Shown here one piece after another: positions 37,184-45,275 of a stretch of 64,000 nt of DNA. Positions within the stretch are counted from its first letter, which is position 1. The number at the start of each line of letters is the position of its first letter. A model generated the notes under the pieces. That model worked only from the letters and a program-made list of their open reading frames with translations, was not told the origin of the DNA and did no database searches. This DNA comes from Anaerolineae bacterium (GTDB lineage: Bacteria > Chloroflexota > Anaerolineae > Aggregatilineales > Phototrophicaceae), in contig JANWYT010000023.1 of assembly GCA_025055175.1 (NCBI GenBank), positions 124,001-188,000 of the forward strand. Direction: 5' to 3'. The position numbers and the translations under genes are program-made.

Positions 37184-37382
37184 AGCGGCCCTCCTGCGGC
37201 TGGAGCGGGGCTTGGGCGGGGCTGACGGGCGGAGCAGACGGGGCTTGGCCCAAATCAGCATCCATCTGTCGACTACGCCACCACGAGACGACCATCATCC
37301 CCAAGAAGATGAGGGCCACGCTGACGAAGACGACTTCATCCCAGTAACCCAGGTTGCCATGTGCTAACAGCGGAACGATCAT
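37170..37382 (-). CDS. Small single-pass membrane protein, 70 aa
   Basis: ATG 37382 opens a 70-residue protein: a short outside part ('LAHGNLGYWDEVVF'), one hydrophobic segment ('VSVALIFLGMMVVSWW'), a basic stop-transfer and a Pro/Ala/Gln-rich cytoplasmic tail. Its end overlaps the start of the copper-protein gene by 14 bases when the TTG start is used, and the ribosome site of that gene lies inside this frame, so the two look translationally coupled. Probably an accessory of the copper protein. A TTG at 37409 is an alternative start. Confidence 0.6.
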   Translation of the reverse strand: MIVPLLAHGNLGYWDEVVFVSVALIFLGMMVVSWWRSRQMDADLGQAPSAPPVSPAQAPLQPQEGRFELD

Positions 37383-37498
37383 GAGCGGGTGACTTTCTAC
37401 AACCAGCAATGCTATCTTTATACGCCTTGCGCACGAGCCATGCCAGAGAGGACAGGCTGAGGATCGGCTGAGAAAGCGTGAGTCTTGATTTGTTCATC

Positions 37499-37548
37499 GA
37501 CGAGCGTTCATCTGACCCAAGACGAGCGTTAACCTGTTCATGTATAAT
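37499..37548 (+). promoter_or_regulatory. Direct repeats and -10 box upstream of an EamA exporter gene
   Basis: GACGAGCGTT occurs at 37499-37508 and 37521-37530, 22 bases apart (two helix turns). GTTCAT occurs at 37492, 37506 and 37536. A perfect TATAAT (37543-37548) follows without a recognisable -35 box, as in activator-dependent promoters. Confidence 0.45.
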
Positions 37549-37592
37549 TGACCGCTTGGTCGACGACTTGAGCCACAAGATAGGATATGCTC

Positions 37593-38549
37593 ATGAAGAT
37601 CATTCAACTCTCCCCGCAGCGCCTGATGATCGCTCTGTTGCTCTTCGCCACCATGCTCTGGGGCATGGCCTTCATCTTCGCCAAGAGCGTTACGCAAACG
37701 ACGGACACCTTAACTTACATGGCGGCGCGCTTCGCGCTGGCCAGTGGGCTGATGGCCCTCGTCTATCGGCGACGTTTGCGCGGTCTGACGCTGAGCGAAG
37801 CTGCTCAGGGCTTATGGGTGGGTTCTTTCATGTTCGTGGCCATCATTCTGATGACAGAAGGCTTGCGCGAGACCAGCGCCAGCGTGGCTGGTTTCTTGAC
37901 CTCGCTCTACGTAGTCTTCGTGCCGTTCGTGGCCGCCGTCTGGATTCGCGAGCCGCTGCGCCCGACGATGATCGGCGCGTCTAGCGTGGCCTTCCTCGGC
38001 TTGGTCGTCATGACGCTAGATGGCAGCAGCTTCAGCCTGCGCTTCAGTCCAGGGGAGGTGCTGCTACTGCTCAGCGCGTTGGTGGCGGCCCTGCACATTG
38101 TGGCTGTGTCGCGCTATGCTCACAGCATGGACAGCAGCCGCCTGACCTTCATGCAGCTGTTTGCAGTGGCGCTCTTCAGCGTGCTAGCCATGCCCTTCAG
38201 CGAGACTTCGCTCTACATCAGCCCGCAGGCCTGGCTAGAGATTGCCATCATGGCCATCTTCATGACCGTCGTCACCTTCTCTATCATGACCGCCGCGCAG
38301 CGCGTCATCAGCAGCACCCAGGCCACCCTGTTTTACGCCCTAGAGCCGCTGTGGACGGCGCTGTTCGGGTTGTGGGTGGGTGAACGGATTGCCTTGCAAC
38401 ACTGGATCGGTGGATTGCTGATCGTCGCTGCCCTGCTCCTGGGCAGTCTGTCTAGCGATTGGGCGACAGTGGTCCGGTATAGGATCGGGCAATTCGCTTT
38501 CGTCCGTCGGGAGAAGCAGCAGCAGGCGCAGGAGGCTTCGACGCTCTGA
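37593..38549 (+). CDS. EamA/DMT-family exporter
   Basis: 318 residues with ten hydrophobic segments in two EamA repeats: 'LLFATMLWGMAFIFAKS' opens the first, and 'YALEPLWTALFGLWVGERI' is the conserved end-of-repeat motif of the second. The family exports amino acids or other metabolites or takes up small solutes. ATG 37593 has AGGA seven bases upstream; ATG 37587 is too close to it. The last 33 codons, a basic and Gln-rich cytoplasmic tail, overlap the end of the antisense kinase gene by 98 bases. Confidence 0.88.
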   Translation: MKIIQLSPQRLMIALLLFATMLWGMAFIFAKSVTQTTDTLTYMAARFALASGLMALVYRRRLRGLTLSEAAQGLWVGSFMFVAIILMTEGLRETSASVAGFLTSLYVVFVPFVAAVWIREPLRPTMIGASSVAFLGLVVMTLDGSSFSLRFSPGEVLLLLSALVAALHIVAVSRYAHSMDSSRLTFMQLFAVALFSVLAMPFSETSLYISPQAWLEIAIMAIFMTVVTFSIMTAAQRVISSTQATLFYALEPLWTALFGLWVGERIALQHWIGGLLIVAALLLGSLSSDWATVVRYRIGQFAFVRREKQQQAQEASTL

Positions 38550-40320
38550 TGACCTCTTTCAAAGGCACGTTGACGACGATCAGCGTGCCTTTGCCAGGCG
38601 CGCTGCGCATTTCCAGCCGTCCGCCGATGAGCTGGGCGCGCTCCTGCATGTTGACCATGCCGAAGCTACCGCGTCCCTCGTAGTTCTGGCCTACTGCGTT
38701 CATGTCGAAGCCCTTGCCGTTGTCCTGAATGCGCACCACCACGCCCTGCTCGTTGAGGCTCACGCGCACATCGATGAGCGGGGCTTGGGCGTGCTTGCGC
38801 GCGTTGTTGCTGGCCTCTTCGATCAAGTAGAAGAGCGTGCCTTGCTGTTCTTGTGTCAAGTTCATCTCCACATCCGGATCAACGGCGACGCGCATGTTCT
38901 GACCATACGTCTTGCCCATCTTCTCCGCCAGTTGATTGAGGGCGCTGGTCAAGCCACTGGTTTCCAGGGCCAGAGGGCGCAGCGCGAACATGACGTGGCG
39001 AATCTCCTCGACGGCGCGCTGAGCCATGCTGCGCAGCTTCTCTACTTCTTCTGCTAGGGCTTGTGGCTGACGCTGGGCAGTTATGAGCAGCGTCGGCAGC
39101 TGCATGACGACGGCGCTGATCGTCTGGGTAGGGATATCGTGTAGATCGCGCACCAGGGCCTTGCGAGCGTTCTCCTCAATGCGGATCAGGCGCTCTTTCT
39201 CGTCCATCAGCGAACGGTACAGGAAGCTATTTTGCAGGGCAATTGTGGCCTGCACGCCGATGGCTTGCATGGCGTCTAGGTTGTCTTCGTTGAAGGCATC
39301 CTGCTCGGTGCTGGCGTAGACCAGCACGCCGAAGGTGTCGAAGCCGGCGCGCAAGGGGATACATAGGATCGACTCCACGTTGCTGAAGGCCACCAGTTCG
39401 CACAGCTCTTCATCTTCCGATCCCCCTGTGCTGACGATCTTGGGGACGCCCTCGCGGATCGTCCGAGCTAGGATACCCCGCTCTCCCTTGAAAGTGCGTC
39501 TGCTGTCGATGTGCTGGAGGCCGCGCGCAGTGGCGATGGTCAGCTCATTATCGCTCTCCACCAGCAGCGTAATGCTCACTAGGCGATGCTGTTTGGGGTC
39601 ACGGCGCACGCATAGGCGACCAATGTCGGTGGTGATATCCAGGATTCTCTGGTAATCGGTGGTGCTGATGAGCTGAGTCGCCATGTCTGCGACGGCCTTC
39701 ACCCGTTCACGCATGGCGTTGGCGCGGGCCGTAGCTTCTTCGCTGGCTTTCTCCAGCTTGCGGCTACGCGCCGTGTTTTCGATGTTCAGGACGCTGGAAG
39801 CGGTGGCGCTGCTGAGCGTCACCAGGGCCAGGGCCAGCAACGCAGTGGTGTATTCAGCGGGCAGACGCAGCGGCGGCAGGACGCTTACTGCACCCTGGAG
39901 GTGCAGGGCCACCAGCACCATCAGGGCCAAGATGGCGCTAGAGGCCAAGCCCACAGGCGGGCCGAGCCGCACCACGTTCAACAGGATGAGCGAAGCTGCG
40001 ATGGCGAACCACAGAGAGGGCGTCGCTGCGCTGACGCTGGTGAAGGCGAAGGCGATGATCCAATCCGTCGGCGGCATGAGCAGCAGCGCATATGGGCTGA
40101 GCGGCTTCACGGCCAGCGCCACACCAATTAGGCCGTTGGCCACACCTCCTATGACTAGGGCCAGCAGCAAATCGCTGTGGTCGCTTAGCGAGAAAGACGC
40201 TAGCTTGACGAAAGCGCCGCGCGCCAGCAGCACCAGCGCTGCCAGGCCCAGCAGCAAAACCCAACGCAGGCCATAGAAGGCCCAGTCTTGCCCGCGCGTT
40301 GCATTCAGCATTGACCACAT
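38452..40320 (-). CDS. NarX/DegS-type sensor histidine kinase with GAF domain
   Basis: 622 residues: six or seven N-terminal membrane segments (to about residue 180), a coiled linker, a GAF domain (about 205-375), a HisKA_3 box with His394 in 'VRDLHDIPTQTISAVV' and an ATPase domain with 'EEASNNARKHAQ' (N-box) and 'IQDNGKGFD' (G1). The H-box and N-box forms are those of NarL/LuxR-partner kinases, yet no NarL-type regulator lies in the window. The C-terminal tail after about residue 590 is low-complexity and is the part that overlaps the antisense exporter gene. A TACAAT -10 box lies at 40364-40369. Confidence 0.9.
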   Translation of the reverse strand: MWSMLNATRGQDWAFYGLRWVLLLGLAALVLLARGAFVKLASFSLSDHSDLLLALVIGGVANGLIGVALAVKPLSPYALLLMPPTDWIIAFAFTSVSAATPSLWFAIAASLILLNVVRLGPPVGLASSAILALMVLVALHLQGAVSVLPPLRLPAEYTTALLALALVTLSSATASSVLNIENTARSRKLEKASEEATARANAMRERVKAVADMATQLISTTDYQRILDITTDIGRLCVRRDPKQHRLVSITLLVESDNELTIATARGLQHIDSRRTFKGERGILARTIREGVPKIVSTGGSEDEELCELVAFSNVESILCIPLRAGFDTFGVLVYASTEQDAFNEDNLDAMQAIGVQATIALQNSFLYRSLMDEKERLIRIEENARKALVRDLHDIPTQTISAVVMQLPTLLITAQRQPQALAEEVEKLRSMAQRAVEEIRHVMFALRPLALETSGLTSALNQLAEKMGKTYGQNMRVAVDPDVEMNLTQEQQGTLFYLIEEASNNARKHAQAPLIDVRVSLNEQGVVVRIQDNGKGFDMNAVGQNYEGRGSFGMVNMQERAQLIGGRLEMRSAPGKGTLIVVNVPLKEVIRASKPPAPAAASPDGRKRIARSYTGPLSPNR

Positions 40321-40363
40321 AGACTCACTCGGTTGTCTTCAGGATTGGCGTGACGATAGTACT

Positions 40364-40369
40364 ATTGTA
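40364..40369 (-). promoter_or_regulatory. -10 box of the NarX-type kinase gene
   Basis: TACAAT on the minus strand, giving a leader of about 37 bases before ATG 40320. No clear -35 box was seen. Confidence 0.35.
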
Positions 40370-40412
40370 GCGCGAAACGTGGCCAGGAGGTAGAAACAAG
40401 CCCAGTGTTTCT

Positions 40413-41411
40413 TCAACCAGCTTTAAACGGAGCGCGTTCCAGACGGCCTTCCGCCAGGAAATGTCGCAGTTCGGCCGCGCGCTGTTCCATCATAGCTTGA
40501 GCATGAGGGTAGACGCTAGGATTTTCGTGGTTGAGCGCCAACCAGCGTATGCTGGCCACGTGTCGTGCTGCGACTAGCGTCTCTAGATGATCGCGCCAGG
40601 CTGAGGGCAAGGGCAGCAGACTGTGATAGCCCTCCCACAGGGCCTGCTCTAGAGCAGCGTACTCAGGCCGCAGCTTGAGCTGCCACAGCAGCGGCGCGAA
40701 GTCATACAAGAAGTAGCCCCAGCCGCAGTACTCAAAATCCAGCGCGCGCGCTTGCCCCTGGTGGAAGAGGACGTTCTGCTGGTGCAGATCGCCGTGAATC
40801 AGGCCGTAGCTGCTGCGCGACTGGCCCAATGCTTCGAAGGCTCGGCGCGCCTGCTGGCCCACCTGCTGCATAACCTCCAGCACAGCATCGCTGAGCATGG
40901 ATTGCAGCCCTCCCAGGGCGTAGCGTCCGCCTTCGCCGAACAGACCGTTGTAGTCCAGGCGCGGCAGATCGCTGTCGGGAGTAGGAGAAAAGTCTTGAGC
41001 CGCGCGGTGCAGGCGGGCCAAGAGCCGACCGATGGCGGCACAATCTGCCGAGTCTAGGGCATCCAGCGGCTTCTCCTGACCCTCTTGGTAGACGAACAGC
41101 ACGCCAATCATCTGAGGATCATCTTGAGCCAGCGCGTAGGGTGCGCCATCGCGGGTGTAGAGCGGATGCGGCACGGGCAGATGACAGACCTCCGCCAAAT
41201 AGCTCAGCCAAGCGATTTCAGCGCGCAGGCGATGGGTGTTCAGGGCATAGGTATGCAGGCGCAGCACGTAGCGACGCGGGCCGTCTTGGGCCAAGAAGAC
41301 GACGTTGTGGGTGCGCGCCAAGATGCGACATTCGGCTCGGCCCAGGCCGTAAGCATCCAGAGCGCGGCGCGCAATAGCCAGCCATTGAGCTTCGTTGGCA
41401 TTGTGTGTCAT
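40413..41411 (-). CDS. APH-family phosphotransferase (aminoglycoside/choline/homoserine kinase-like)
   Basis: 332 residues of the protein-kinase-like APH fold: Brenner-type catalytic motif 'GLIHGDLHQQNVLF' and metal-binding 'ALDFEYCGWGYFLYDFA'. The overall pattern, with 'YVLRLHTY' for the ATP Lys region ('VLRL' without an obvious Lys) and a helical C-terminus, matches the group annotated as phosphotransferase enzyme family or homoserine kinase type II. The substrate is unknown. AAGG lies eight bases before ATG 41411; TTG 41417 is an alternative. Confidence 0.82.
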   Translation of the reverse strand: MTHNANEAQWLAIARRALDAYGLGRAECRILARTHNVVFLAQDGPRRYVLRLHTYALNTHRLRAEIAWLSYLAEVCHLPVPHPLYTRDGAPYALAQDDPQMIGVLFVYQEGQEKPLDALDSADCAAIGRLLARLHRAAQDFSPTPDSDLPRLDYNGLFGEGGRYALGGLQSMLSDAVLEVMQQVGQQARRAFEALGQSRSSYGLIHGDLHQQNVLFHQGQARALDFEYCGWGYFLYDFAPLLWQLKLRPEYAALEQALWEGYHSLLPLPSAWRDHLETLVAARHVASIRWLALNHENPSVYPHAQAMMEQRAAELRHFLAEGRLERAPFKAG

Positions 41412-41678
41412 CGTCAAAGCCTTGTCTCAGCGCTCAACGCTCTCTCAGTCAGTCGTGCAAAATCGCCCAGGCCTCCACCATCGCGCAACTGTTGCGCAAC
41501 GGCCACCTGAGAACAGCTGCCTAGCGGCTCATCGCCTCGCACAGGCCTTCGCGGCAGAAGCACAGCCTTCCTCTCCCGCTGAGCGGGTCTGTGTCATTGT
41601 CTACAAGATGCTCTTGAAGTACAAGCACAAGATGAAGCCGCGAGCCTTCGTGCTTTAGACCTGTTAGCTTCAGGGCGG
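41412..41678. other. Intergenic region between divergent genes, no gene seen
   Basis: Together with the promoter that follows, this 338-base gap separates the leftward APH-like gene and the rightward SDR operon. It holds a short dyad TTGCGCAA around 41490-41497 and a CCCGCTGAGCGGG hairpin near 41576-41588, but no open frame of convincing composition and no RNA gene. Confidence 0.4.
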
Positions 41679-41707
41679 TTGAAGGATGAGACGGCCTGCG
41701 GCATAAT
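41679..41707 (+). promoter_or_regulatory. Predicted promoter of the SDR-HAD-SK-TlpA operon
   Basis: TTGAAG (41679-41684), 17 bases, then CATAAT (41702-41707). Transcription would start near 41714, 36 bases before ATG 41750, which has AGGATGGA as ribosome site. Confidence 0.6.
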
Positions 41708-41749
41708 AGGGGGCGCTATGTTCGTCCCCAACGTCCAGGATGGAAGCCC

Positions 41750-42724
41750 ATGAGTGACCAAGTTTTGAGCGTGTTGATTATCAATGCCGATCACAAGATG
41801 GGTCTGGCCCTGACTCAGGCCCTCAGCAGGGGCGGAGCGCGCGTCCTGGCCAGCACGGCGCGCGGCGCCGCTGGCGCGAGCGCCATCCGCACAGCAGGCG
41901 GCATACCCATCTACCCGCAGCTTGATCGCGCCGAGTCCGTCCGCGCCATGATCGCAGCGGGCAAAGCCAGCGTCGTGGTCAACCTGGTCGCTCATCCGCT
42001 GGCGCTCAGCCCTTACGCCGCGCCCAACTACGCCAAGCACCTGCACTCGTTCAACGTCGTCATCGCGGCCATCGTCCAAGCCTGCCGCGCCGCCCAAGTC
42101 GAGCGCTTCATCAGCCTCAGCCTGGGCTGCGTCTACGGCGACACCGAGGGCGCGATCGTGGACGAGGACAGCGCCACCCAAGCCGACCATCCCCTAGCTC
42201 GCGCAGCTCTGCGAGCAGAGAAGCTGACTCTGGACGCTGGCGCCGACATACTGCGCCTGGGCTACGTCTATGGCGACGACGAGGCTAGCCTGGCCCTGCT
42301 GGACGGGGTCAAGCGCGGGCGCGCCTTCTTACCCGGCCCTGGCAAGGCTAGCTTCGTCCATCAAGACGATGTAGTCAGCGCCATCGTGGCCCTCATCCAC
42401 GCCGAGCGCGGGCGCGAGGGCCGCGTCTACAACGTGAGCGACGATCAGCCCACGACGCACAACGCCTTCCTGGCGACGATAGGCCAGGCCCTGGGGGTGG
42501 GCGCGCCGCTCAAGCTGCCCTTCCAACTCATCCCTGACGAGCAGCGCAGCGCCTTGCTGACCCAATCTTTCGCCCTCAGCAACAGCCGCGCCAAAGCGGA
42601 GCTGGGCTGGAAGCCCACCTATGCCAGCGTGAGCGAAGGCATTGAGCGCATTTTGCTGCTCCAGCGCGCGGCAGCCGCCCCTTCTACCCCGACCACGGCC
42701 CAGAAAGACCTCACCATAGCATGA
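41750..42724 (+). CDS. SDR/NAD-dependent epimerase-like protein with altered active site
   Basis: 324 residues with an extended-SDR layout: 'VVNLVAHPL', 'VIAAIVQACRAAQVERFIS', 'SLGCVYGDTEGAIVDEDS', 'GPGKASFVHQDDVVSAIVAL' and 'YNVSDDQPTT'. Two key features are missing. The N-terminal Gly-rich loop reads 'IINADHKMGLAL' with one of three Gly left, and the region that should carry the catalytic YxxxK reads 'PLARAALRAEKL'. It probably keeps the fold but not classical dehydrogenase/epimerase chemistry. First gene of a four-gene operon; it overlaps the HAD gene by four bases. Confidence 0.82.
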   Translation: MSDQVLSVLIINADHKMGLALTQALSRGGARVLASTARGAAGASAIRTAGGIPIYPQLDRAESVRAMIAAGKASVVVNLVAHPLALSPYAAPNYAKHLHSFNVVIAAIVQACRAAQVERFISLSLGCVYGDTEGAIVDEDSATQADHPLARAALRAEKLTLDAGADILRLGYVYGDDEASLALLDGVKRGRAFLPGPGKASFVHQDDVVSAIVALIHAERGREGRVYNVSDDQPTTHNAFLATIGQALGVGAPLKLPFQLIPDEQRSALLTQSFALSNSRAKAELGWKPTYASVSEGIERILLLQRAAAAPSTPTTAQKDLTIA

Positions 42725-43488
42725 CCCAACGCATTCGTGGCGTGTTGTTCGACATGGACGACACGTTAATTGACTGGAGCGAGTACCATCAAGGGGGCGA
42801 TTGGCGCGCCACCGAGCGTCCCCACCTGCGCAAGCTCTACGACTTCGTGCAGGATCAGCATGGCAAACTCAACGCTAGCTTCGACACCTTCGCCAACTAC
42901 TACAATGGCCGCGTGCGCGATGCCTGGTCGGATGCGCGCACCAGCCTGCGCGCCCCGCACCTGGGCCTGGTGGTCATGGACTGCCTGGCTCACTTTGGTT
43001 ATCGTGGCAGGCTGAGCATGGACGACTGTCTGCGGGCCTATGAGTGGGGCGCTATCGAGCGCGTGCGCCCCTTCGACGACACCATCCCTACCCTCAGGAA
43101 ATTGACAGCGCGCGGGATCGCCCTGGGGATCGTCACCAACGCCTATCAGCCGATGTGGATGCGCGATTTTGAGCTGCGCCATTACGGCCTGCTGGACTAC
43201 TTCCCCAATCCACGCGCTCGCATCAGCGCCGCCGACGCCGGCTACCTTAAGCCCCATTCCGCCATCTTTGAGCGCGCTCTGCAAGCCCTGGGCCTGCCCC
43301 CTGAGGAAGTCATCTTCGTCGGGGACAATCCCGTCGCCGATATTGCCGGGGCGCAACACGCTGGTATGCGCGCCGTCTGGCGGCAACTGCCCAACGCCAT
43401 CCTGGCCAATCCCATCATCGTCCCAGACGCCACCATCAACAGCCTGCAAGACCTGATCGGCATCATCGAAGCCTGGGAGGCGGCATGA
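42721..43488 (+). CDS. HAD-superfamily hydrolase
   Basis: 255 residues with the complete HAD set: 'LFDMDDTLIDW' (nucleophile Asp11, acid/base Asp13), 'LGIVTNAYQ' (Thr of motif II), Lys in 'AGYLKPHSAIFERAL' and 'VIFVGDNPVADIAGAQHAGM' (motif IV). A helical cap lies between motifs I and II. It is probably a small-molecule phosphatase of the HAD-IA type. Four-base overlaps with both neighbours show tight translational coupling inside the operon, so its substrate may be linked to the unusual SDR- and shikimate-kinase-like proteins. Confidence 0.9.
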   Translation: MTQRIRGVLFDMDDTLIDWSEYHQGGDWRATERPHLRKLYDFVQDQHGKLNASFDTFANYYNGRVRDAWSDARTSLRAPHLGLVVMDCLAHFGYRGRLSMDDCLRAYEWGAIERVRPFDDTIPTLRKLTARGIALGIVTNAYQPMWMRDFELRHYGLLDYFPNPRARISAADAGYLKPHSAIFERALQALGLPPEEVIFVGDNPVADIAGAQHAGMRAVWRQLPNAILANPIIVPDATINSLQDLIGIIEAWEAA

Positions 43489-44033
43489 GCGTCCGCAGCC
43501 TGATGGCCCAGGATCGTAACCTGATCCTCACCGGCTACCTTGAACCCAACCGTCCGCGCTTGGGTCGCCAGGTTGCCCAGAAGCTGGGCCTGCGCTTCGT
43601 GGACATCGAAGAGATGATGGAGGATCGCTTGGGCGACAGCCTGGAGAACGCGCGCGCCCAATACGGCGAGCGGCATATCAAGACGATGGAAGACCAGATC
43701 GTCCGCGACGCCGCTCTGTATCGTCATGCTCTGATCCGCGTCAACGGCTCAACCCTAGTGCGCTGCGAAGACGCTGCGCGCCTGATGGCCACTGGCGTCA
43801 CCATCTGCCTGGTAGCCCGTCTGGACGCCGTACTCCAGCGCATGCACTTGATGATGGGAGCGCGCTTCCACGATCCGTCTGGCCGCGAAGCAGAGATTGG
43901 CGTGCTGCGCCGCGAATGGGCCGTGCGCAAGCTGCCCAACATCCTCGAATACGACGCCACCGCCAAAGATGAGCCGACCATCGTCGCTGAGCTGGTGGCC
44001 TTGTGGCAAAGTATCGCCATCCAGCGCGGCTGA
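43485..44033 (+). CDS. Shikimate kinase-like protein without P-loop (pseudokinase)
   Basis: 182 residues matching shikimate kinase along its length: 'RNLILTGYLEPNRPRLGRQ' as the first strand-loop-helix, 'KLGLRFVDIEEMMEDR' (the D-x-(D/E)-E region), 'ALIRVNGSTLVRCEDAARL' where kinases have A-T-G-G-G, and 'TICLVARLDAVLQRM'. The Walker A sequence GxxGxGK(S/T) is absent (residues 17-26 read 'GYLEPNRPRL', no Lys), and the G-G-G of the substrate site is reduced to N-G. ATP-dependent phosphorylation is therefore unlikely. Many genomes hold a normal aroK elsewhere; this copy is probably a binding or regulatory relative. Confidence 0.8.
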   Translation: MSVRSLMAQDRNLILTGYLEPNRPRLGRQVAQKLGLRFVDIEEMMEDRLGDSLENARAQYGERHIKTMEDQIVRDAALYRHALIRVNGSTLVRCEDAARLMATGVTICLVARLDAVLQRMHLMMGARFHDPSGREAEIGVLRREWAVRKLPNILEYDATAKDEPTIVAELVALWQSIAIQRG

Positions 44034-44055
44034 GCCGAACAAAGGGCGTTGCGCC

Positions 44056-44661
44056 ATGACCCAAAACCTGCCACCTAACGACCAGGGCAAGCCCTCGCCT
44101 TTGCTGGTGCTGTTCCTGGTGTTGCCTCTGTTGGGTATTTTGGCAGCGCTGCTCATGCTGGCCAGCGAACGGCCAGGCCCTCAGAGCATAGTCGTTGGTC
44201 AGCTCCCCGCCGCCGATCTGAACACTGCTTCGCTCATTAACTTCCAGGCGCCGCCCTTCGACCTGGTCAACCTCGACGGCCAACCCGTCAGCCTGGCAGA
44301 TTACGCAGGCCGTCCGCTCATCCTCAATTTCTGGCAGACTACTTGCGAGCCATGCAAGCGCGAAATGCCCACCTTCGCTGAATTCCTGGAAGACCAGTCC
44401 GACGTGGCTTTGCTGGCCGTCAGCATTGAAGAGACCAGCGAGCAGGTGCGCGCTTTCTTCGCGGAGCTAGATATGCTGCCCGTGCCTGTGGCCCTAGACG
44501 TGGACGGCAGCGCGCGCCGCGCCTACGGGATCGCCGGCTTGCCCACGACTTACGTCATCGACGACGAGGGCGTCGTGCGCTACATGCACCTGGGCGAGAT
44601 GAACGCCTTGCAACTGCGCCAATACGCCGAGATCATCCTGGCGGACAGCGCCGCCAACTGA
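44056..44661 (+). CDS. TlpA/ResA-type membrane-anchored thioredoxin
   Basis: 201 residues: one N-terminal membrane anchor (about residues 16-37), then a thioredoxin fold with 'NFWQTTCEPCKREMP' (Cys97 and Cys100), 'VSIEETSEQVRAFF' and the cis-Pro 'GLPTTYVIDDEG'. It probably reduces disulfides outside the membrane, for example during cytochrome c maturation. AAAGGG precedes ATG 44056. It follows the shikimate-kinase-like gene by 22 bases and ends the operon. Confidence 0.9.
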   Translation: MTQNLPPNDQGKPSPLLVLFLVLPLLGILAALLMLASERPGPQSIVVGQLPAADLNTASLINFQAPPFDLVNLDGQPVSLADYAGRPLILNFWQTTCEPCKREMPTFAEFLEDQSDVALLAVSIEETSEQVRAFFAELDMLPVPVALDVDGSARRAYGIAGLPTTYVIDDEGVVRYMHLGEMNALQLRQYAEIILADSAAN

Positions 44662-44695
44662 AGCAGAGACTTCAGCGCTCGGTGGCGAGGGCAGC

Positions 44696-45157
44696 TTAGT
44701 CTAGCGGTGGCAACTCTTGCAAACGCTGCAGCACACTCAGGAAAATCTGAAATTCGTGTGGCGCAAAGTGGCGCGCAATGTACTGGTCGACTTCGCTGGC
44801 TGAACGCAACACCGCGTCGCGCAGCGCATGGCCTTTGGGCGTCAGATGGACTAGGGTCGCGCGGCGGTCGGCGATATCCTGGCGGCGTTCGATCAGGCCC
44901 TTCTCCTGCAACTTGTCTAGGTTAGGCGTGAACGAGGTTGCTGAGCGGCCCACCGCACGCGCCAGCTTACTGGCTTGTACGCCATCCTGCTGGTACAGCG
45001 CACGCAGGATGTACCACTCAATGACGCTGATGTTGTATTGACGCACATGTGACCCAATTACCTGATCTAGGTTGCGCAGGGCTACATCCATGTTGCACCA
45101 AACCGATCCGTCGAACAGAAGGTGATCCAGCGAGTCTTTCAGAGATGATGAGGTCAT
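44696..45157 (-). CDS. MarR-family transcriptional regulator
   Basis: 153 residues of winged-helix MarR type: 'ISVIEWYILRALYQQDG', 'ASKLARAVGRSATSFTPNLDKLQEKGLIERR' as the recognition region (around residues 60-92) and the wing 'DIADRRATLVHLTPKG'. It binds DNA as a dimer, usually repressing efflux or stress genes. The nearest candidates are the two EamA exporter genes upstream on the same strand. The AT-rich 118-base region upstream (45158-45275) holds its promoter and probably its operator. Confidence 0.92.
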   Translation of the reverse strand: MTSSSLKDSLDHLLFDGSVWCNMDVALRNLDQVIGSHVRQYNISVIEWYILRALYQQDGVQASKLARAVGRSATSFTPNLDKLQEKGLIERRQDIADRRATLVHLTPKGHALRDAVLRSASEVDQYIARHFAPHEFQIFLSVLQRLQELPPLD

Positions 45158-45191
45158 GGTTGTGCTACTTTAATCATGGATAGTCAAATAA

Positions 45192-45197
45192 AGTATA
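45192..45197 (-). promoter_or_regulatory. -10 box of the marR gene
   Basis: TATACT on the minus strand within a strongly AT-rich stretch, about 28 bases from the predicted start point to ATG 45157. The -35 box is weak (TGTTCA at 17 bases). Confidence 0.4.
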
Positions 45198-45275
45198 ATC
45201 CTTCAATCAATTTTTGAACATGGCCAATATAATTCGTTGAGCAATCATTGACGATCCGAGAAAACTTCTTACGTT

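Noticed and set aside
37336-37578. 80-aa leftward frame upstream of the 70-aa membrane protein
   Set aside because: It crosses the direct repeats and the exporter promoter, has no ribosome site and shows no recognisable features.
41718-41753. 11-codon leader-peptide frame ending in the start codon of the SDR gene
   Set aside because: Its ribosome site would lie upstream of the predicted transcription start, and the peptide has no regulatory codon run.
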